From Ascarosepion bandense (lineage: Eukaryota > Mollusca > Cephalopoda > Sepiida > Sepiidae): DNA of 64,000 nt. Positions 1-10,909 of the stretch are shown in pieces; the first letter of the stretch is position 1; the number at the start of each line of letters is the position of its first letter. The notes under the pieces are model-generated. The model saw only the letters and a program-made list of their open reading frames with translations. It was not told the DNA's origin and ran no database searches. The DNA lies in assembly GCA_037127315.1 (NCBI GenBank), contig JBBBDQ010001028.1, forward strand, positions 3,207,001 through 3,271,000. The letters are read 5' to 3'. A program made the translations under genes and the position numbers.

Positions 1-1
1 A

Positions 2-1210
2 GGCAAAAGATCTGGGAAAGACGCCTTACCTCCTGAGGTTTTTATGTACGGTGGTCAGAAACTGGTGAAGAAGCTGCATAGTCTCTTTGTGAAGATCTGG
101 CTAACTGGAAATGTCCCTCAGGATTTCAAAGATGCACTAATACAACACCTGTATGAAAACAAAGGCAATAGGAACATCTGTGACAACCATCGTGGCATCT
201 CACATTTATCAATTGCAGGGAAGATATTGGCAAGGCTTATTCTCAACAGAATAATCAAACACCTTGTTGACGATATCTACCCCGAATCTCAGTGTGGTGT
301 CCGTGCTGATCGAGGTACTGTCGATATGATCTTTTTCCTTCGCCAGGTTGCTGAGGAGGTCCGAGAGAAGAACGAGGAGCTGTATATAGTTTTCATTGAC
401 CTTACAAAGGCCTCTGACACAGTCAACCGTGCAGCTCTCTAGAAGGGTTTGAAAAAGCTGGGAATACACGACAACATGCTGCTGAATGTAATCATGTCTT
501 TTCATGATGGAATGAATGCATCTGTTGTTTCAAATGGGGAGTCTTCAGAACCTTTCAATGTGACAAATGGTACCAAACAGGGTTGCGTAATGGCATCTGT
601 GCTGTTTGCTTTGTTCTTTTCAGTTATGATGAAGTATGCTTTTGCTGATATTGGTACAGGCGTAGAATTCAAATTCAGAACAAGTTGTGGTCTCTTCAAC
701 CAGCAGCGTTTCAAAGCTAAGACCCTCATTCGAGAAACTATCATTAGAGATCTTTTGTTTGCAGATGACGCTGCACTTTGTGCAACCTCTCAAGAGGAAG
801 CGCAACTGCTTGTAGATAGGTTTTCCGCTGCTTGCAAGGCTTTTGGTCTGACAATCAGCATCAAGAAAACGGAGGTGATTCACCAACCTCGCCCCACACC
901 AAAACAAGTTCTGAGTGTAAAGAAGCGGACACCAGTATACAGCTTTCCCGATATACCAATCCGAGTAGATGGTAAGGATCTGAAATATGTGAAAAACTTT
1001 ACCTATCTTGGAAGTAAGGTTAATTGGAATGCTTCTCTTGATGATGAAAACATTAATCGAATTGCGAAAGCAACTAGTGCTTTTGGGAAACTGCGCCATC
1101 GGTTATGGGATGATAGGGAAATTAGCCTAAGAACTAAAGTCATAATCACATCCAGAAGCTTGATGTCTTCCACAAAAATTGCCTTAGAACAATTTGTGGT
1201 TTCACCCTAA
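2..1210 (+). pseudogene. non-LTR retrotransposon (LINE) reverse transcriptase, 5' cut by window edge, decayed
   Basis: This frame is already open at base 2, so the element starts outside the window and its endonuclease domain is not seen. RT landmarks occur in order. A finger motif reads NHRGISHLSIAGKILAR near 185-235. Motif A is FIDLTKASDTVN (390-428), with Ser where Phe is usual. Motif B is GTKQGCV (570-590), and catalytic motif C is FADDAA (760-777). Motif D is LTISIKKTEV (847-876), followed by a thumb-like YLGSKVNW. One in-frame TAG (440-442) sits at a position that is normally Trp in this family. The frame ends at TAA 1208-1210, where roughly 40 family residues before the C-terminal domain appear deleted. 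Clade is not assigned; the protein resembles the LINE-RT family often annotated as endonuclease-reverse transcriptase in molluscs. It is a dead copy. Confidence 0.88.
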
Positions 1211-1271
1211 ACAATCGGATGTCTAATGCGGACCTATTCACGCGCTGCGGTATTAGCGGAATTGAGAGATT

Positions 1272-1665
1272 TTGATGCAATCACAGCTGCGTTGGACAGG
1301 ACATGTCTTACGTATGGAAGATGACCGGATACCAAAGCAAGTGTTGTACGGCGAGCTCAGCAGTGGACGGTGGAATGTGGGTAGACCTCTGCTTCGCTTT
1401 AAAGATAAGCTGAAGATGAATTTGACATGTACAAATATTCCTTACCGTAATTTTGAACGAATTGCCTCTCAACGAACTAAATCAAGCAGTTCTCTGAGAT
1501 CGAGATTGACCAACTGCACGTAAGACGTGAGAGAACCAAAGCATCTGCAAGTGTCCCAGCGATCATTCGTGCAATCTCCCTTCTTGCCTCCATTGTGGAC
1601 TTGTTTGTAAATCTCTTGCAGGACTCAAATGCCATTTGCGATTGAGTAAGTGCAGGCATGCTACA
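1272..1665 (+). pseudogene. C-terminal domain and C2H2-like finger of the same LINE
   Basis: The segment 1272-1523 encodes QLRWTGHVLRM and then PKQVLYGEL, the conserved post-thumb block of this LINE family. It is in a different frame from the RT above. A further frame change leads to CLHCGLVCKSLAGLKCH (about 1585-1632). This is a Cys-x2-Cys ... His zinc-finger-like end, where relatives carry a C-terminal C2H2 finger. Together with the upstream RT it forms one continuous relic with at least two frameshifts and one deletion. The tail ends near 1665, before AT-rich DNA. Confidence 0.75.
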
Positions 1666-1747
1666 TCGAATGAAACAGCTGTCTAGACCTCATAGGTCGA
1701 AAACAACGGGAGTGTCCATCATATAATTATATATATAATAATTTTTA

Positions 1748-1755
<8 letters not shown>

Positions 1756-1790
<35 letters not shown>
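1756..1790. repeat. (AT)n microsatellite
   Basis: Pure AT dinucleotide array directly left of the palindromic element at 1795-1988. Confidence 0.95.
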
Positions 1791-1793
<3 letters not shown>

Positions 1794-1794
1794 G

Positions 1795-1988
1795 TATTTG
1801 GGTAACAATCTCTTTTTTATGCAGGTTTCATTAAAAATGACAGAAAAGAAACTCTGTTTAGCTTTATTATATTCTGAAAGAACAAAATATATAAGTTTAA
1901 GTGAAAAATTATACAATAAGCTTAACCACGGTACCTTGTCAATCATTTTTAATGAAACCTGCATAAAAGAATGATTGCTTTCCAAATA
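1795..1988. mobile_element. palindromic MITE-like element inserted in an AT array
   Basis: The two ends are inverted copies. TATTTGG at 1795 mirrors CCAAATA at 1982-1988, and a near-perfect 25-base block (1814-1838) mirrors 1947-1971. Weaker complementarity continues toward the centre near 1891, so the whole ~194 bp can fold back. Both sides are (AT)n, so a TA target duplication is compatible but cannot be proved. A non-autonomous Tc1/mariner-type MITE is the likeliest class. It has no coding capacity. Confidence 0.65.

Positions 1989-1991
<3 letters not shown>

Positions 1992-2050
<59 letters not shown>
1992..2050. repeat. (AT)n microsatellite
   Basis: Pure AT array to the right of the palindromic element; it probably was one array with 1756-1790 before insertion. 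Confidence 0.95.
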
Positions 2051-2052
<2 letters not shown>

Positions 2053-2083
2053 CAAATGAAACCTAGTGAACCAACAAAGCTAC

Positions 2084-2112
2084 CAAGGTTTCACCTAAGC
2101 GGATCTTCATAT
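2084..2112 (-). ncRNA. degenerate hammerhead-like core
   Basis: On the minus strand the order is TGAAGA, a short ATCC...GGT hairpin, then GAAACC. This matches the CTGANGA-hairpin-GAAA layout of a hammerhead core, with the first C lost to the neighbouring AT array. The same downstream sequence type (TTAGGTGAAAC, then TGGTAG) recurs at 35340-35380 near the Penelope-like relic. Confidence 0.35.
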
Positions 2113-2167
2113 ATATATATAGTGTTTATCGCCGAGAGTTCAATTTCAAGTCAAGGTTGTCGCGTGT

Positions 2168-2258
2168 TTTTCACACAAATATTCTTGAGAAAGCTATGAA
2201 TCTTTTTTTTATCCTAATCTATGGGTTGATAAGCAAGGCAGACTGGTTCGTGTAACTT
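2168..2258 (+). mobile_element. SINE fragment, degenerate body
   Basis: Carries the landmarks of the main SINE family of this window in order: TCACACAAATATTCTTG, then a TATGGGTTGATAAGCAAGGCAG-like segment. The tRNA-like head and the 3' end are missing. Confidence 0.6.
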
Positions 2259-2464
2259 TACTAGTTGGGGAGAAGAGAATTCAAATATGGGGAGGCTGTT
2301 TGATGACTTCGTGATACATTGTGCACCATTTCTAATATGAGTTGCCTTCACATTTTTTTAAGTGTAGCTGGTGTTATAGAAATCTTCACAATTGTAATAA
2401 AATCCTATGAATGGGTAATCTAGATTGTTAGTTCCTCATACGTCGAAATCGATGGAAGGGTCTA

Positions 2465-2465
<1 letters not shown>

Positions 2466-2521
<56 letters not shown>
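2466..2521. repeat. (AC)n microsatellite
   Basis: Uninterrupted AC dinucleotide array. Confidence 0.95.
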
Positions 2522-2525
<4 letters not shown>

Positions 2526-2689
2526 TATTGACGAAATTATTACGAAATGGATTAACTCCGACATATTTTTAATTTATTTGTTTAAACACTATTTTTAATA
2601 GATACTAGTATTTGAGTAGATACACTGTTTTTTATAATTAAACAGTATATTTATTTACATCTACTGGTTTGAATAATCGTGAAATATGT

Positions 2690-2764
2690 GTCTTTCCGCA
2701 GAATTAGAACCTGCATCCCTCCCTAATTCATCTGGCGTGTCTTGTCTACTCGACCACGAAAGAC
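2690..2764 (-). pseudogene. tRNA-like sequence (Ser/Leu-type), pseudogene or SINE head
   Basis: Read on the minus strand, a 7-bp acceptor stem GTCTTTC / GAAAGAC encloses an A-box-like GTGGTCGAGTAGACAAG and a B-box-like GGTTCTAATTC. The T arm pairs GCAGG with TCTGC around a 7-base loop. An extra G lies between T arm and acceptor strand, and no clean anticodon stem is visible. A working tRNA is therefore unlikely. A tRNA-derived SINE head is equally possible. Confidence 0.55.
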
Positions 2765-2939
2765 TTGCAGTCAAACAAACTCCGAAATACAAGATACGTC
2801 AGATTAATTGACGATTTTCTCAAGATTCTAGGTTCACCGGAAAGCAGAGTCTCATCTTGGAAAAGCAAAGAAATGCCCAACCCTGATTGTGTTGCATTTG
2901 GCCTCAGTGGTGCGGCAGATAAAAACTAAGAGAATTCTG

Positions 2940-4255
2940 ATAGAGCAATAGAGACAACAGCAACAACAGCAGTTGTTGGAACTTCAGAAACAACAACAAA
3001 AGTTAATTGAAAAATTCAGAAAAAACAAAAACTTTTTCAAATTCTTTAACAACCGACCTGGTGGCAAACGAAGAATCAAATTTAAATAAACTGACTCCAG
3101 ATATATTTAGTGGATTTATTTTGGTTAAAAAGACGCAGAAATAAATGCTAGAATCCTAACAAGACTGGAATACATACAAAGATTAACATTACACGAAATA
3201 GCGAACGAATGTCAGAGAATCCTATACATTCTCTGACATTCGTCATGTAGTGTTAGTCTTTGAAACGTAATACGGGGAAAATGGAAGAAAATATATACAA
3301 TCCAAAGGAAATTGTGGAAATGAAAATTTAATCTATGTTTCAGATGTGGAGAATTACATCTCGAAGGCGATTGTCCCTTTGAGAATTTAAAATGATAAAA
3401 GTGTGGAAACCAAGACATAAAATGTCATACTGTAAACCTAATGGAAGGAAAAGTTCTCACGGAAAAAAAATTGTACATTGCGTTGCAGCTAAAAAAATGA
3501 TTAAAGAAAACAAAAGTAAATTTATGTATGTGAATATCAATAATGCCATTGTAAAAAATGCAAAATGATACTGGTAATGATATCGTATTAATCAACGAAA
3601 TTACATAGAAAGCAAAAAATCCTATTTTGAAAAGAACTTCGAAAATTGTCCGTACCCTGTTGGGTGGGAAATTATTTGTTATTAGTGAAATGTTTCAAAA
3701 TTCGTGGTATTTCAAAAATAGCACGAACTTATTCGGTACCGACAGGAATTAATTATTTGAGTTATGGAATTTACCTATAAATATTTATTGCATAAATATA
3801 AGTAACAAGTGACTAATTAAGAAATAATCTATGAGAAAATTTAAGGAAGATTTGAAAAAAATGTTTCTGGATGTTCTGTCCGATAATTTGGGTCGGTGTT
3901 CCAAAGTCAAAACAAAATTTCAAGTAAAAAAAGATCGACGCCATTATTTAAACTAAAACGTATTGTACCGTTAACAGTCAAGTCAACGATGAATTAGACA
4001 GTACTTGAAAAAACTGAGCATGCAAAACCGGCAGCACCAGCAGTGTATGTCAAGAAAATAATAATAAAATTCGTGTTTTGTACTGATTTTTCGACCGGAT
4101 TAATGAAATGTCATCAAGTCCAGAAAAAGTTTTTGCAAAATTCATCGGTACAAAAAATTTTCAAAGCTTGATATTTCTGAGGCGTATTTACACATACAAG
4201 TTAAAAGACAAAAAGAAGGAAAGAAAAATGCAGTTAAAATATAGTGAAAAAATAC
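2940..4255 (+). pseudogene. Ty3/gypsy-type retrotransposon relic: gag zinc knuckle, protease, start of RT
   Basis: Pieces appear in polyprotein order. A Gln-rich start (2945-3000) precedes a CCHC knuckle CFRCGELHLEGDC (3336-3374) and a second Cys-rich remnant after it. A retroviral-type protease motif DTGNDIVLI begins at 3567, and NLFGTD (about 3726) fits the protease end. FLDVLSDNLG (3864 on) fits the RT start, as do KPAAPAVYVKK (about 4025) and CTDFSTGL. PEKVFAKF (about 4120) is the block before the first RT catalytic motif. Knuckle, protease and RT start share a frame; later pieces shift. The RT catalytic box, integrase and LTRs were not found. Stops are frequent, so it is an old dead copy. 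Confidence 0.75.
3205..3243. repeat. perfect 16-bp inverted repeat, 7-base loop, inside the gypsy gag region
   Basis: Arms 3205-3220 and 3228-3243 are exact reverse complements. Weaker symmetry extends outwards to about 3178 and 3262, so the same gag-like segment is present once on each strand: a fold-back duplication. Confidence 0.85.
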
Positions 4256-4639
4256 TGGGAATACAAAAGCAATCAATTAAACTGGGAATCAATTAAGGAA
4301 AAACATTTACTGAAGAAAGGACCGCAGAAATGGAAGAACCTATGCAAGTACAGTGCGATATATTTGACGTACCAGGATTTATTGAACATAAATGTATGAG
4401 TACCAGAAAAAGAAAGCATACTGAAAAAATAATGGTTGACCTAAAACGAAAGAAATACAGAGAAGAAACGTGGCGAATTCGCCAAAAAGAGAAAGGAGTG
4501 AACAACAATAAAATAACATTTAAGGAAATGAAAATCTCAAAATGAGGAATGTTGTGGAGTTAATAAGACACCCCTGATAACACAACTGGACTAATCAAGA
4601 CGCCTTAAATAGAGAATTCAATGGTAATTGAATTGAGGG
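4256..4639 (+). other. unrecognised AT-rich stretch with a short basic open frame
   Basis: A 71-codon frame (4330-4545) is Lys/Arg/Glu-rich and matches no family I recognise. It follows the gypsy relic, but no RT or integrase motif could be read in it. It is probably non-coding. Confidence 0.3.
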
Positions 4640-5545
4640 TTGAGAGGAAATCAGACGAGGCTACACTGAAGGTAAGAGTCTCGTCTTCAGGTAAAGAACG
4701 AATCAATCCGGGCTCGGTCTACGAACTGAGACTCAGCTGAGAAAATAAACATGCTTAGTGCCCGATCCCACGTATTCGTGAGCTGGACAAATTTTGTTCC
4801 TTGGCCTCAGTGTCCGCGCTCGAGTTCCCCCACATAAAGGCCAAACGTGTGTCCCAAGCAGAGACTCAGTGAGTAAAGTCATGGTAAATACACAGAGATC
4901 TCTGTCTTCGGTTAAAGAATTACTCAGTCGAGACTTGGTCTATGGACAGAGACTATGCTGAGAAAATTAAACCAGCTTAGTGTTCGATTCTTCTTATGCA
5001 GGGACTGTCCAAATTGTGACCTTTGGCCAGAGTGTCTACGCTAGGATTCCCCACATAAAACCCGACATGGTATTACATCCAACCTCAGTTAAGGGGAAGA
5101 GAGAGACTCTGAGTAAATACACAGAGTTTTACACAAATTAACCGTTTCTTCGGACACAGAACGACTCAGTCGAGGCTCAGTCTATGAAATGAAACTCGGC
5201 TGAGAAGAAAATACAGACTTAGTGCTCAATCTCGCGTATAGAGATGCTGGGTAAATTTTGACCCTCTCGGGTTTCCCTCGTAAAGTTCGACCTTGTATCA
5301 CATTCCCTCTCAGTATCTGTATCGGCAAAGAACGAGTCACTCGGGACTCTGTGTACGGACTGAGATTCGTCTGAGAAAAATAAACAATTCCCGATAACAC
5401 GATTACGAGGACTGCGTAAATGTTTCCTTTGTCCCGAGAGTACGCGCTCGAGTTCTCCATGTTAAGTCCGACATTGTGTCACATCCAATCTCAGTTAAGA
5501 GACATTGGGTAAATCTCCAGAATTCTGAGAGATTTCTGATACAGT
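4640..5545. repeat. degenerate tandem satellite, unit about 220-240 bp, ~4 units
   Basis: The landmark CTGAGAAAATAAAC...CTTAGTG recurs at about 4736, 4958 and 5198, with a shortened form at about 5370. Each copy is followed by a CCCACATAAA-type and a CACATCCAACCTCAGTTAA-type segment. Units differ by substitutions and by loss of the AAATACACAGAG block in one copy. There is no coding potential. Confidence 0.8.
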
Positions 5546-5601
5546 GTAAGAGTACCGTTGGAGTCAATGGAGACATTATAATATAACCGTTAGAAGCGAG
5601 T

Positions 5602-5603
<2 letters not shown>

Positions 5604-5648
<45 letters not shown>

Positions 5649-5688
5649 TATGAAAAGACTACGAAGATAAATAAATAAATAAATAAAT
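5604..5688. repeat. (GATA)n followed by (AAAT)n microsatellites
   Basis: GATA tetranucleotide array to about 5648, then AAAT units at 5668-5688. Confidence 0.95.
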
Positions 5689-5699
5689 AAGCATGTAAT

Positions 5700-7600
5700 G
5701 GATTTGTGTTTCTTATTACGATTTTATTGTTACATATGTTTGTGTAGACATCCGTTTTTTCATCAGTAAAATTAATGACTAACCAAAAGATCAAAAGTTA
5801 GTCTAATTCCTATTCAGTAGCACATTTTTGCTAATAAGACCTTTCTCGTTAGACATTATATTTTTATAATTGTTATTAGTTTAAAAAAACAAGAATGTTT
5901 ACTCAAATACGCTTATCCACTAAGGATGCCGATTATAATAAGAGTCAGACAGACAGACAGACATATATATATATATGTAAATTTGCCGCAAAGTGAGTGA
6001 GAGATAAAACTGATTCAATAGATGTTATTCAATAACAGACATTATTGAAGAACATTAAGTTCTGAATAATTTCCTTTCTTTCTCTGTTTACATTTGCACA
6101 TTTGGACCCTATCTGTCAACTTGATTTTCGCTCAGAAATTTATTTTATAAGTTATAATGCTATAATAATTCTGGCCGATAACTTGACCTCCGGAATCCAC
6201 TCTTCTCTACAGCCTGTTCTCAACTCTACAATGTTAATTAAGCAATAAACAACAAAACACTGGCGCACACAGATGAAGGCGTTCAAATGATTGATTAAAT
6301 CATCAAATATCAAACATTTAACGCGAGTAGAATGCCGCAAGAGAAAAGAAAAACGGAATTACATTGCAATGACATACACCTGAGCAGAAACCGGACAACC
6401 GCCAGCTTTGATAATAAATTAACTTTGCCAAAATTTCGGTTTCCTTTTATTTTTTTCATCTTTACGTAATTATTCTATGAGTATTTGTTTCTTTTTATCT
6501 TTTATATTTGTTGAGATTTTTATTTCTCTTTGTTATAAGTTGGTTGTTTCTGTTTGCTGAGAGAAAGTTATTGAAATCATTTGAAGTCATGAGCGACAAA
6601 GTAAACCTTACAATGAGCTGGAAGCGATAAAATATATATACAACAAATAAACCAATGCGTTTCTCACCATGTGTGCACCTCGGTGGGCGGGCGATTTTGT
6701 ATATTAGGATGTGTATGTTAGAAGTATGCTTGAAACAAGGTGCCAATAACTTCATTTTCTCTCCACCTTTATCTCTCTCCTCTCTCTCTTTCTGTATGTA
6801 TATATATATATATATATATAGTCATCTGCAGACAGATGTTGTGTAGCTGGATGTGTATATGATTAATTGTAATTATTCTTAGATGAATTATAAAATTTAA
6901 GCCTTTTTCATGATGTTCATGATAAACGGAAGAAAAAATCAAAATGCATTTAAGATATTATTATATCAGAGATTGGCGAAATAAACCTCTTTTTTCCGAT
7001 GGGTCACATTGACCAGATATACGAAATATGTTACACCCGCACACACATGCTCATGCGCACATAAACATAAATATTTCTTATTTTTCATTTTTAATGGATT
7101 CAAATAGAAGACCCATTTTTCTTTTATACAGTGTGTATTACGGCTATCGGTTTGTGTACATGGAAAATCTTAAGGAAAATGTGTTTATTAAGATTACTCG
7201 AGGGCGCAGATCGATTAACGTAATATACACAGTTTAAAGAAAAAAACAAGTGTGTATGTAAGCAGATATACTTCCGTACAAGAAAAAGCGAGAGCGCTGC
7301 GTCCCTTAAATTGTAATTCCAACATTTTAGTACAATTTCTATTTATTAGGATTTCACGATCTAGAGGGCTTTTTATTAATTTCACTGTTTAAGAAAATAA
7401 AAAAGTTAAAACATCAATTGAAACACGTGTACTCATTAAACAATAACGTTTCTACTAGTAATAAATGATTTCAGATTAAAAAATGCCACTCATATATATA
7501 TATTGTTGAATTATGATAATGTTTAGGGATAAATTGTTGTTGTTGTTTTTTTTCAGTAGTTTTACTAATAAAAGGTATTTGAAATAATAAATTTATTTTT
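5700..7600. other. no recognisable gene or element
   Basis: AT-rich DNA with short GACA (5947-5964) and AT (about 6795-6820) runs. Open frames are short and look like chance. Confidence 0.6.
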
Positions 7601-7604
7601 TATT

Positions 7605-7650
7605 GTTACTGAAGAAGTGAGAATTTTCTCGTTGAAATAGTTATTTAACA
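7605..7650 (+). ncRNA. hammerhead-like core
   Basis: CTGAAGA (7609-7615) is followed by an 18-base hairpin, with GTGAGAA opposite TTCTCGTT (7616-7633), and then GAAA (7634-7637). That is the CTGANGA-stem II-GAAA order of a hammerhead. A helix III and cleavage triplet are not evident after GAAA, so this copy may be inactive. It is related to the copy at 8769. Confidence 0.4.
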
Positions 7651-7654
7651 AATG

Positions 7655-8765
7655 TAAATTCGGAAGTTTTTGACATACTATATATGTATATATATATAAA
7701 TCCATAACAAAAATGGCATGTAGGTAAAATCCCAAAACAGATCCTATTAATATTAATACCATTAATATTTAAAATTGATCCTGGTATAGGGCTCAGTATA
7801 AATTATATTATTTATTTCCAGAACCAAATAAGTATATTTCAAATAAAACTCCGAAAATTACATATGCCGTATGATTCTTCAGCGACAAAATTCCTTTATT
7901 TGCAGATAGAGTACAAAATTAATATATCGGAAGTTTACTCAAAAAGCAATTAATACACCGGAACTTTACATAAAGACAGGAGAAAATAAAATAAAATAAG
8001 AAAATATACTTTTAGCGTTTCCTTCATGTCAATAATCAATTTATTGATATAATAAGAGAACTTAAGGAAATCTATGATCGACACTAAAATTACACTAAAA
8101 TTATGTATTTTTCAAATTCCTTATGATAATTTTTCTATATTAAGTAATTTCCTTTATATTTTTGTATATTCATATATTTTCTTATAAATTTTTATGTATG
8201 TATGTGTCTGTGTGTGTGTTTATGTATATGTGTGTATATATATGTATGCATACATATTGTTTAACAAAATTCCTTTTTTCCTCTTTTCCCCTTTTATTCC
8301 AGGAGTAGAATTTAAAGTAATTTTATCCCTACAATAGTAAGACGATATTATTTTAAACGGAAAAAATTTTGAAAAAATTTGGTAGATCCGAATATTACAT
8401 CATGTTATCTTTTTTCTCTATTTCCCCTTTCCCCCTTTTTCTTTCTCATTTCCTTTTTCTTTTTCCACTTTATGTATCTGTCTCTTTCTTGCCACTCTCC
8501 TTTAGCTAGGATTTTCAATGATCGAGTCTTGAATCCTTTTCGCCGTCTCTCTTTTCTTTTCCCCTTATTCCCTAACCTCCGTATTAACGCTTAGACGACA
8601 ATCTTCTAACATAATCTACTCTCTCTTTTAAAACCCCTCCTATTATTTTTTCTTACATTATCTTAGTTTTTCTTCCTTCATGTAAACTTCTGGTGTAAGA
8701 ATTTCTTTTCGAGTAAATTCCGGTATATTAATTTTGTACTGTATTGACGTAATAAATGAATTTTG
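7655..8765. other. no recognisable gene; pyrimidine-rich tract 8280-8660
   Basis: AT-rich DNA with TG runs near 8200-8240 and a C/T-rich stretch (8280-8660). A chance frame across the tract codes low-complexity Phe/Leu/Ser protein. Confidence 0.6.
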
Positions 8766-8810
8766 TTGCTGAAGAAGCTAGGTTTTTCTTCGCTGAAATG
8801 GTCATACGAT
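8766..8810 (+). ncRNA. hammerhead-like core
   Basis: CTGAAGA (8769-8775), then a hairpin AGC.AGG ... CTT.GCT (8776-8794), then GAAA (8795-8798). GGTC follows three bases later, but its relation to helix III is unclear. It shares flanking sequence with the copy at 7609. Confidence 0.4.
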
Positions 8811-8839
8811 ATATGTAATTTTCGGTGTTTTATCTTAAA

Positions 8840-9182
8840 TATATATATATAGCAGTAAAAGAGTTACTAGTTAGACCAGTAGACAGTTATTTAAAAAATT
8901 GCTCAATGCACTATCTAAAGAAAGAACTGAATATACAGAGCCAACAATATCAAGCAATTCATGAGACCGATATAGTTGAAACCTGCGTAGCGAGTAAGAG
9001 CTGAAAATTTGATTCTTTAATATATATGTATTGCTAGTGGAATACGTCAGTGAGTGATCTGAACGAACAGATATTACGTGCAATACAAAGTTGTAAAAGA
9101 GTATTTTAACTTTTTTAACTTTATTCTATCACCAAAAGATTAAGAGTATTTCACGATAGAAACGCAATCAATGTTGATTTTC
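8840..9182. other. no recognisable feature
   Basis: AT-rich; short chance frames only. Confidence 0.5.
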
Positions 9183-9287
9183 TAACCGTAGCTAAGATGT
9201 GGCACAGGACCAAAAGTGAGGATCAAACAGTCGTAATTGTTCTAGCATGCCAAGTTCTAACCATTACACCACTCCGAGGTAGCCAAT
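9183..9287 (-). mobile_element. tRNA-derived SINE head, second type
   Basis: The minus strand begins GGAGTGGTGTAATGGTTAG, a good A-box-like tRNA start, and about 40 bases later has a B-box-like TGTTTGATCCTC. Its sequence differs from the main SINE family. The downstream body could not be delimited. Confidence 0.5.
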
Positions 9288-9534
9288 AACGCTATCAAAA
9301 CCTATATTCATAACTGTAACTGAGGGGATTTAAATTCATTTCGCACTCATAGTTTTGAGAAGTGTCTAAATCCACCTAGGTTTATACTCGGCATACTGTC
9401 AGACATAAAGGCAAATATTTCGTTATTACCAGGCAGCTATTGCTAATAAAGAACTGATCAGATTCAAGTAGGTTGCTTTGCTTTCCTTGCGTTGTTTGGT
9501 ATGGAATTCTTTCGTTTAACTAAACAGTAAATAA

Positions 9535-10015
9535 GTAGACTCGGCTGGCATGAGAATCAGAAAAGTAAAAAATGTTCGATTTGCTCGAGATTCACAATGG
9601 TTTACATAGGTTTAGTTAGCACTAAAGTTAGAAAGGTAATTTTAAGTCCAGTTAACACGAGAGTCAAAAAGGAAGAACTATCCAGTTTATACGAGTAAAA
9701 GAAAGATAGACATAAGTTCACTTAATACGATACTAAAAAAAGAGAGGTTTATTTTACTTGGAATTCAGAAAAGTCGACACAGATACAGTTTACACGAGAG
9801 AAAACAAATGAGTGACATAGATCCGATTAAAACGACAGTCAAAAAAGGAGATAATTTCAGTTTGCTCGAAATTCAAAAAAGTAGACTTAGATTCAGTTTT
9901 CACGACAGTCAAAAAGATAGGCATAGATCCTATTTATTCAAAGTAGATGTTCGTAATTTAAAAATGTAAATATAGGTTTGGTTCACACGAGAATAAAAAA
10001 AGTAGACATAGGTAC
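9535..10015. repeat. minisatellite, unit about 35 bp, ~13-14 degenerate units
   Basis: Units follow the pattern GTAGACATAGGTTCAGTT, then (A)CACGAGAGTCAAAAAA. Two unit flavours, CACGAGAGTC and CTCGAAATTC, alternate irregularly, which suggests a higher-order arrangement. Confidence 0.8.
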
Positions 10016-10600
10016 GTCTAAAAAGTAAACCCTTTTTATTTGGCACTACTGCTCTATGTGGGAAAGCAGTTAGTGTATTTTTCAACCGAACGGACAGGAT
10101 GAGGGCGAAACGCTTCCTGTTGATGGTATCCAATAACTCAGGACTGTCACGGAATAATTGTATAATCCCTGGAAACCATCAAATAATTTTACCCGTTACG
10201 AAAATCTTTGTGCGTATGTGTTTTCCATTTGAAAAGCGCTATGCTGCATTAGACCGAATTTTTATTTATTTTACTTCGTAATCTGTCAATCCGAGTCCTA
10301 CTGCAAGACGCCATGCAGTTTGATAGGCAGAAAAAGCAATTTTTATTTAAGCAGTGTTATTGAAGCATGCGCAGATGCTCATGAATATTGTCTAACGAAA
10401 AAGAGTTTTGATCCGCAGGTGGCAACCAGCGAAAAGGAAGAAAAAATGGCACACTTTATAAATAATAAAAAAGAAAACATCTTTCACTTTGTAATTTAAA
10501 CTAGATTTCAGGACGTAATCAGAAAATAAAAATACAAGAAACTTGTTTATTCACAAAAGGATAAGCTTCGTATGTGTTCCCAACGAGTAATAAGAACAAT
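10016..10600. other. no recognisable feature
   Basis: Two short overlapping frames on opposite strands near 10100-10280 show no family resemblance. Confidence 0.5.
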
Positions 10601-10604
10601 GGTT

Positions 10605-10905
10605 GTGTGTTGTGGTGCAATGGATATTGGCTGCGAATGAGAATTCGGAGAGCCGAGTTCGAATTTCTCCTCGATTTTATTCACTTATGTACAAATACTT
10701 TTAGGAAAAGTATTAACCTATCCCTTCTCTTACCAACTATGGGTTGAATAGCAAGATAGATTGAGTTCTAAATCCTTGGTTGGCAACTGGTCTAATACTG
10801 AAAGAAATGGCAACTTCATGTGGGAAAAATCTTCCGACTAGTCAGCGCTGTCTCGAAAGAAACATGATCGCCAAAGTAATTAACTGACTGAATAAGAACA
10901 GCTGA
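10605..10905 (+). mobile_element. near full-length tRNA-derived SINE
   Basis: The tRNA-like head starts GTGTTGTGGTGCAATGG (A box) and has GAGTTCGAAT (B box) at about 10654. The body has TATGGGTTGAATAGC, a GGTTGGCAAC block and GAAACATGATCGCC. It ends in AACTGACTGA. Most of the CGTGTATCACGTATGG block is lost. Confidence 0.85.
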
Positions 10906-10909
10906 ATTG

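Noticed and set aside
2690..2764. Functional tRNA gene
   Set aside because: Extra base between T arm and acceptor strand, and no credible anticodon stem.
4640..5545. CRISPR array or LTR pair
   Set aside because: Units are ~220-240 bp, degenerate and contiguous with no spacers, and no internal coding region exists; it is a satellite.
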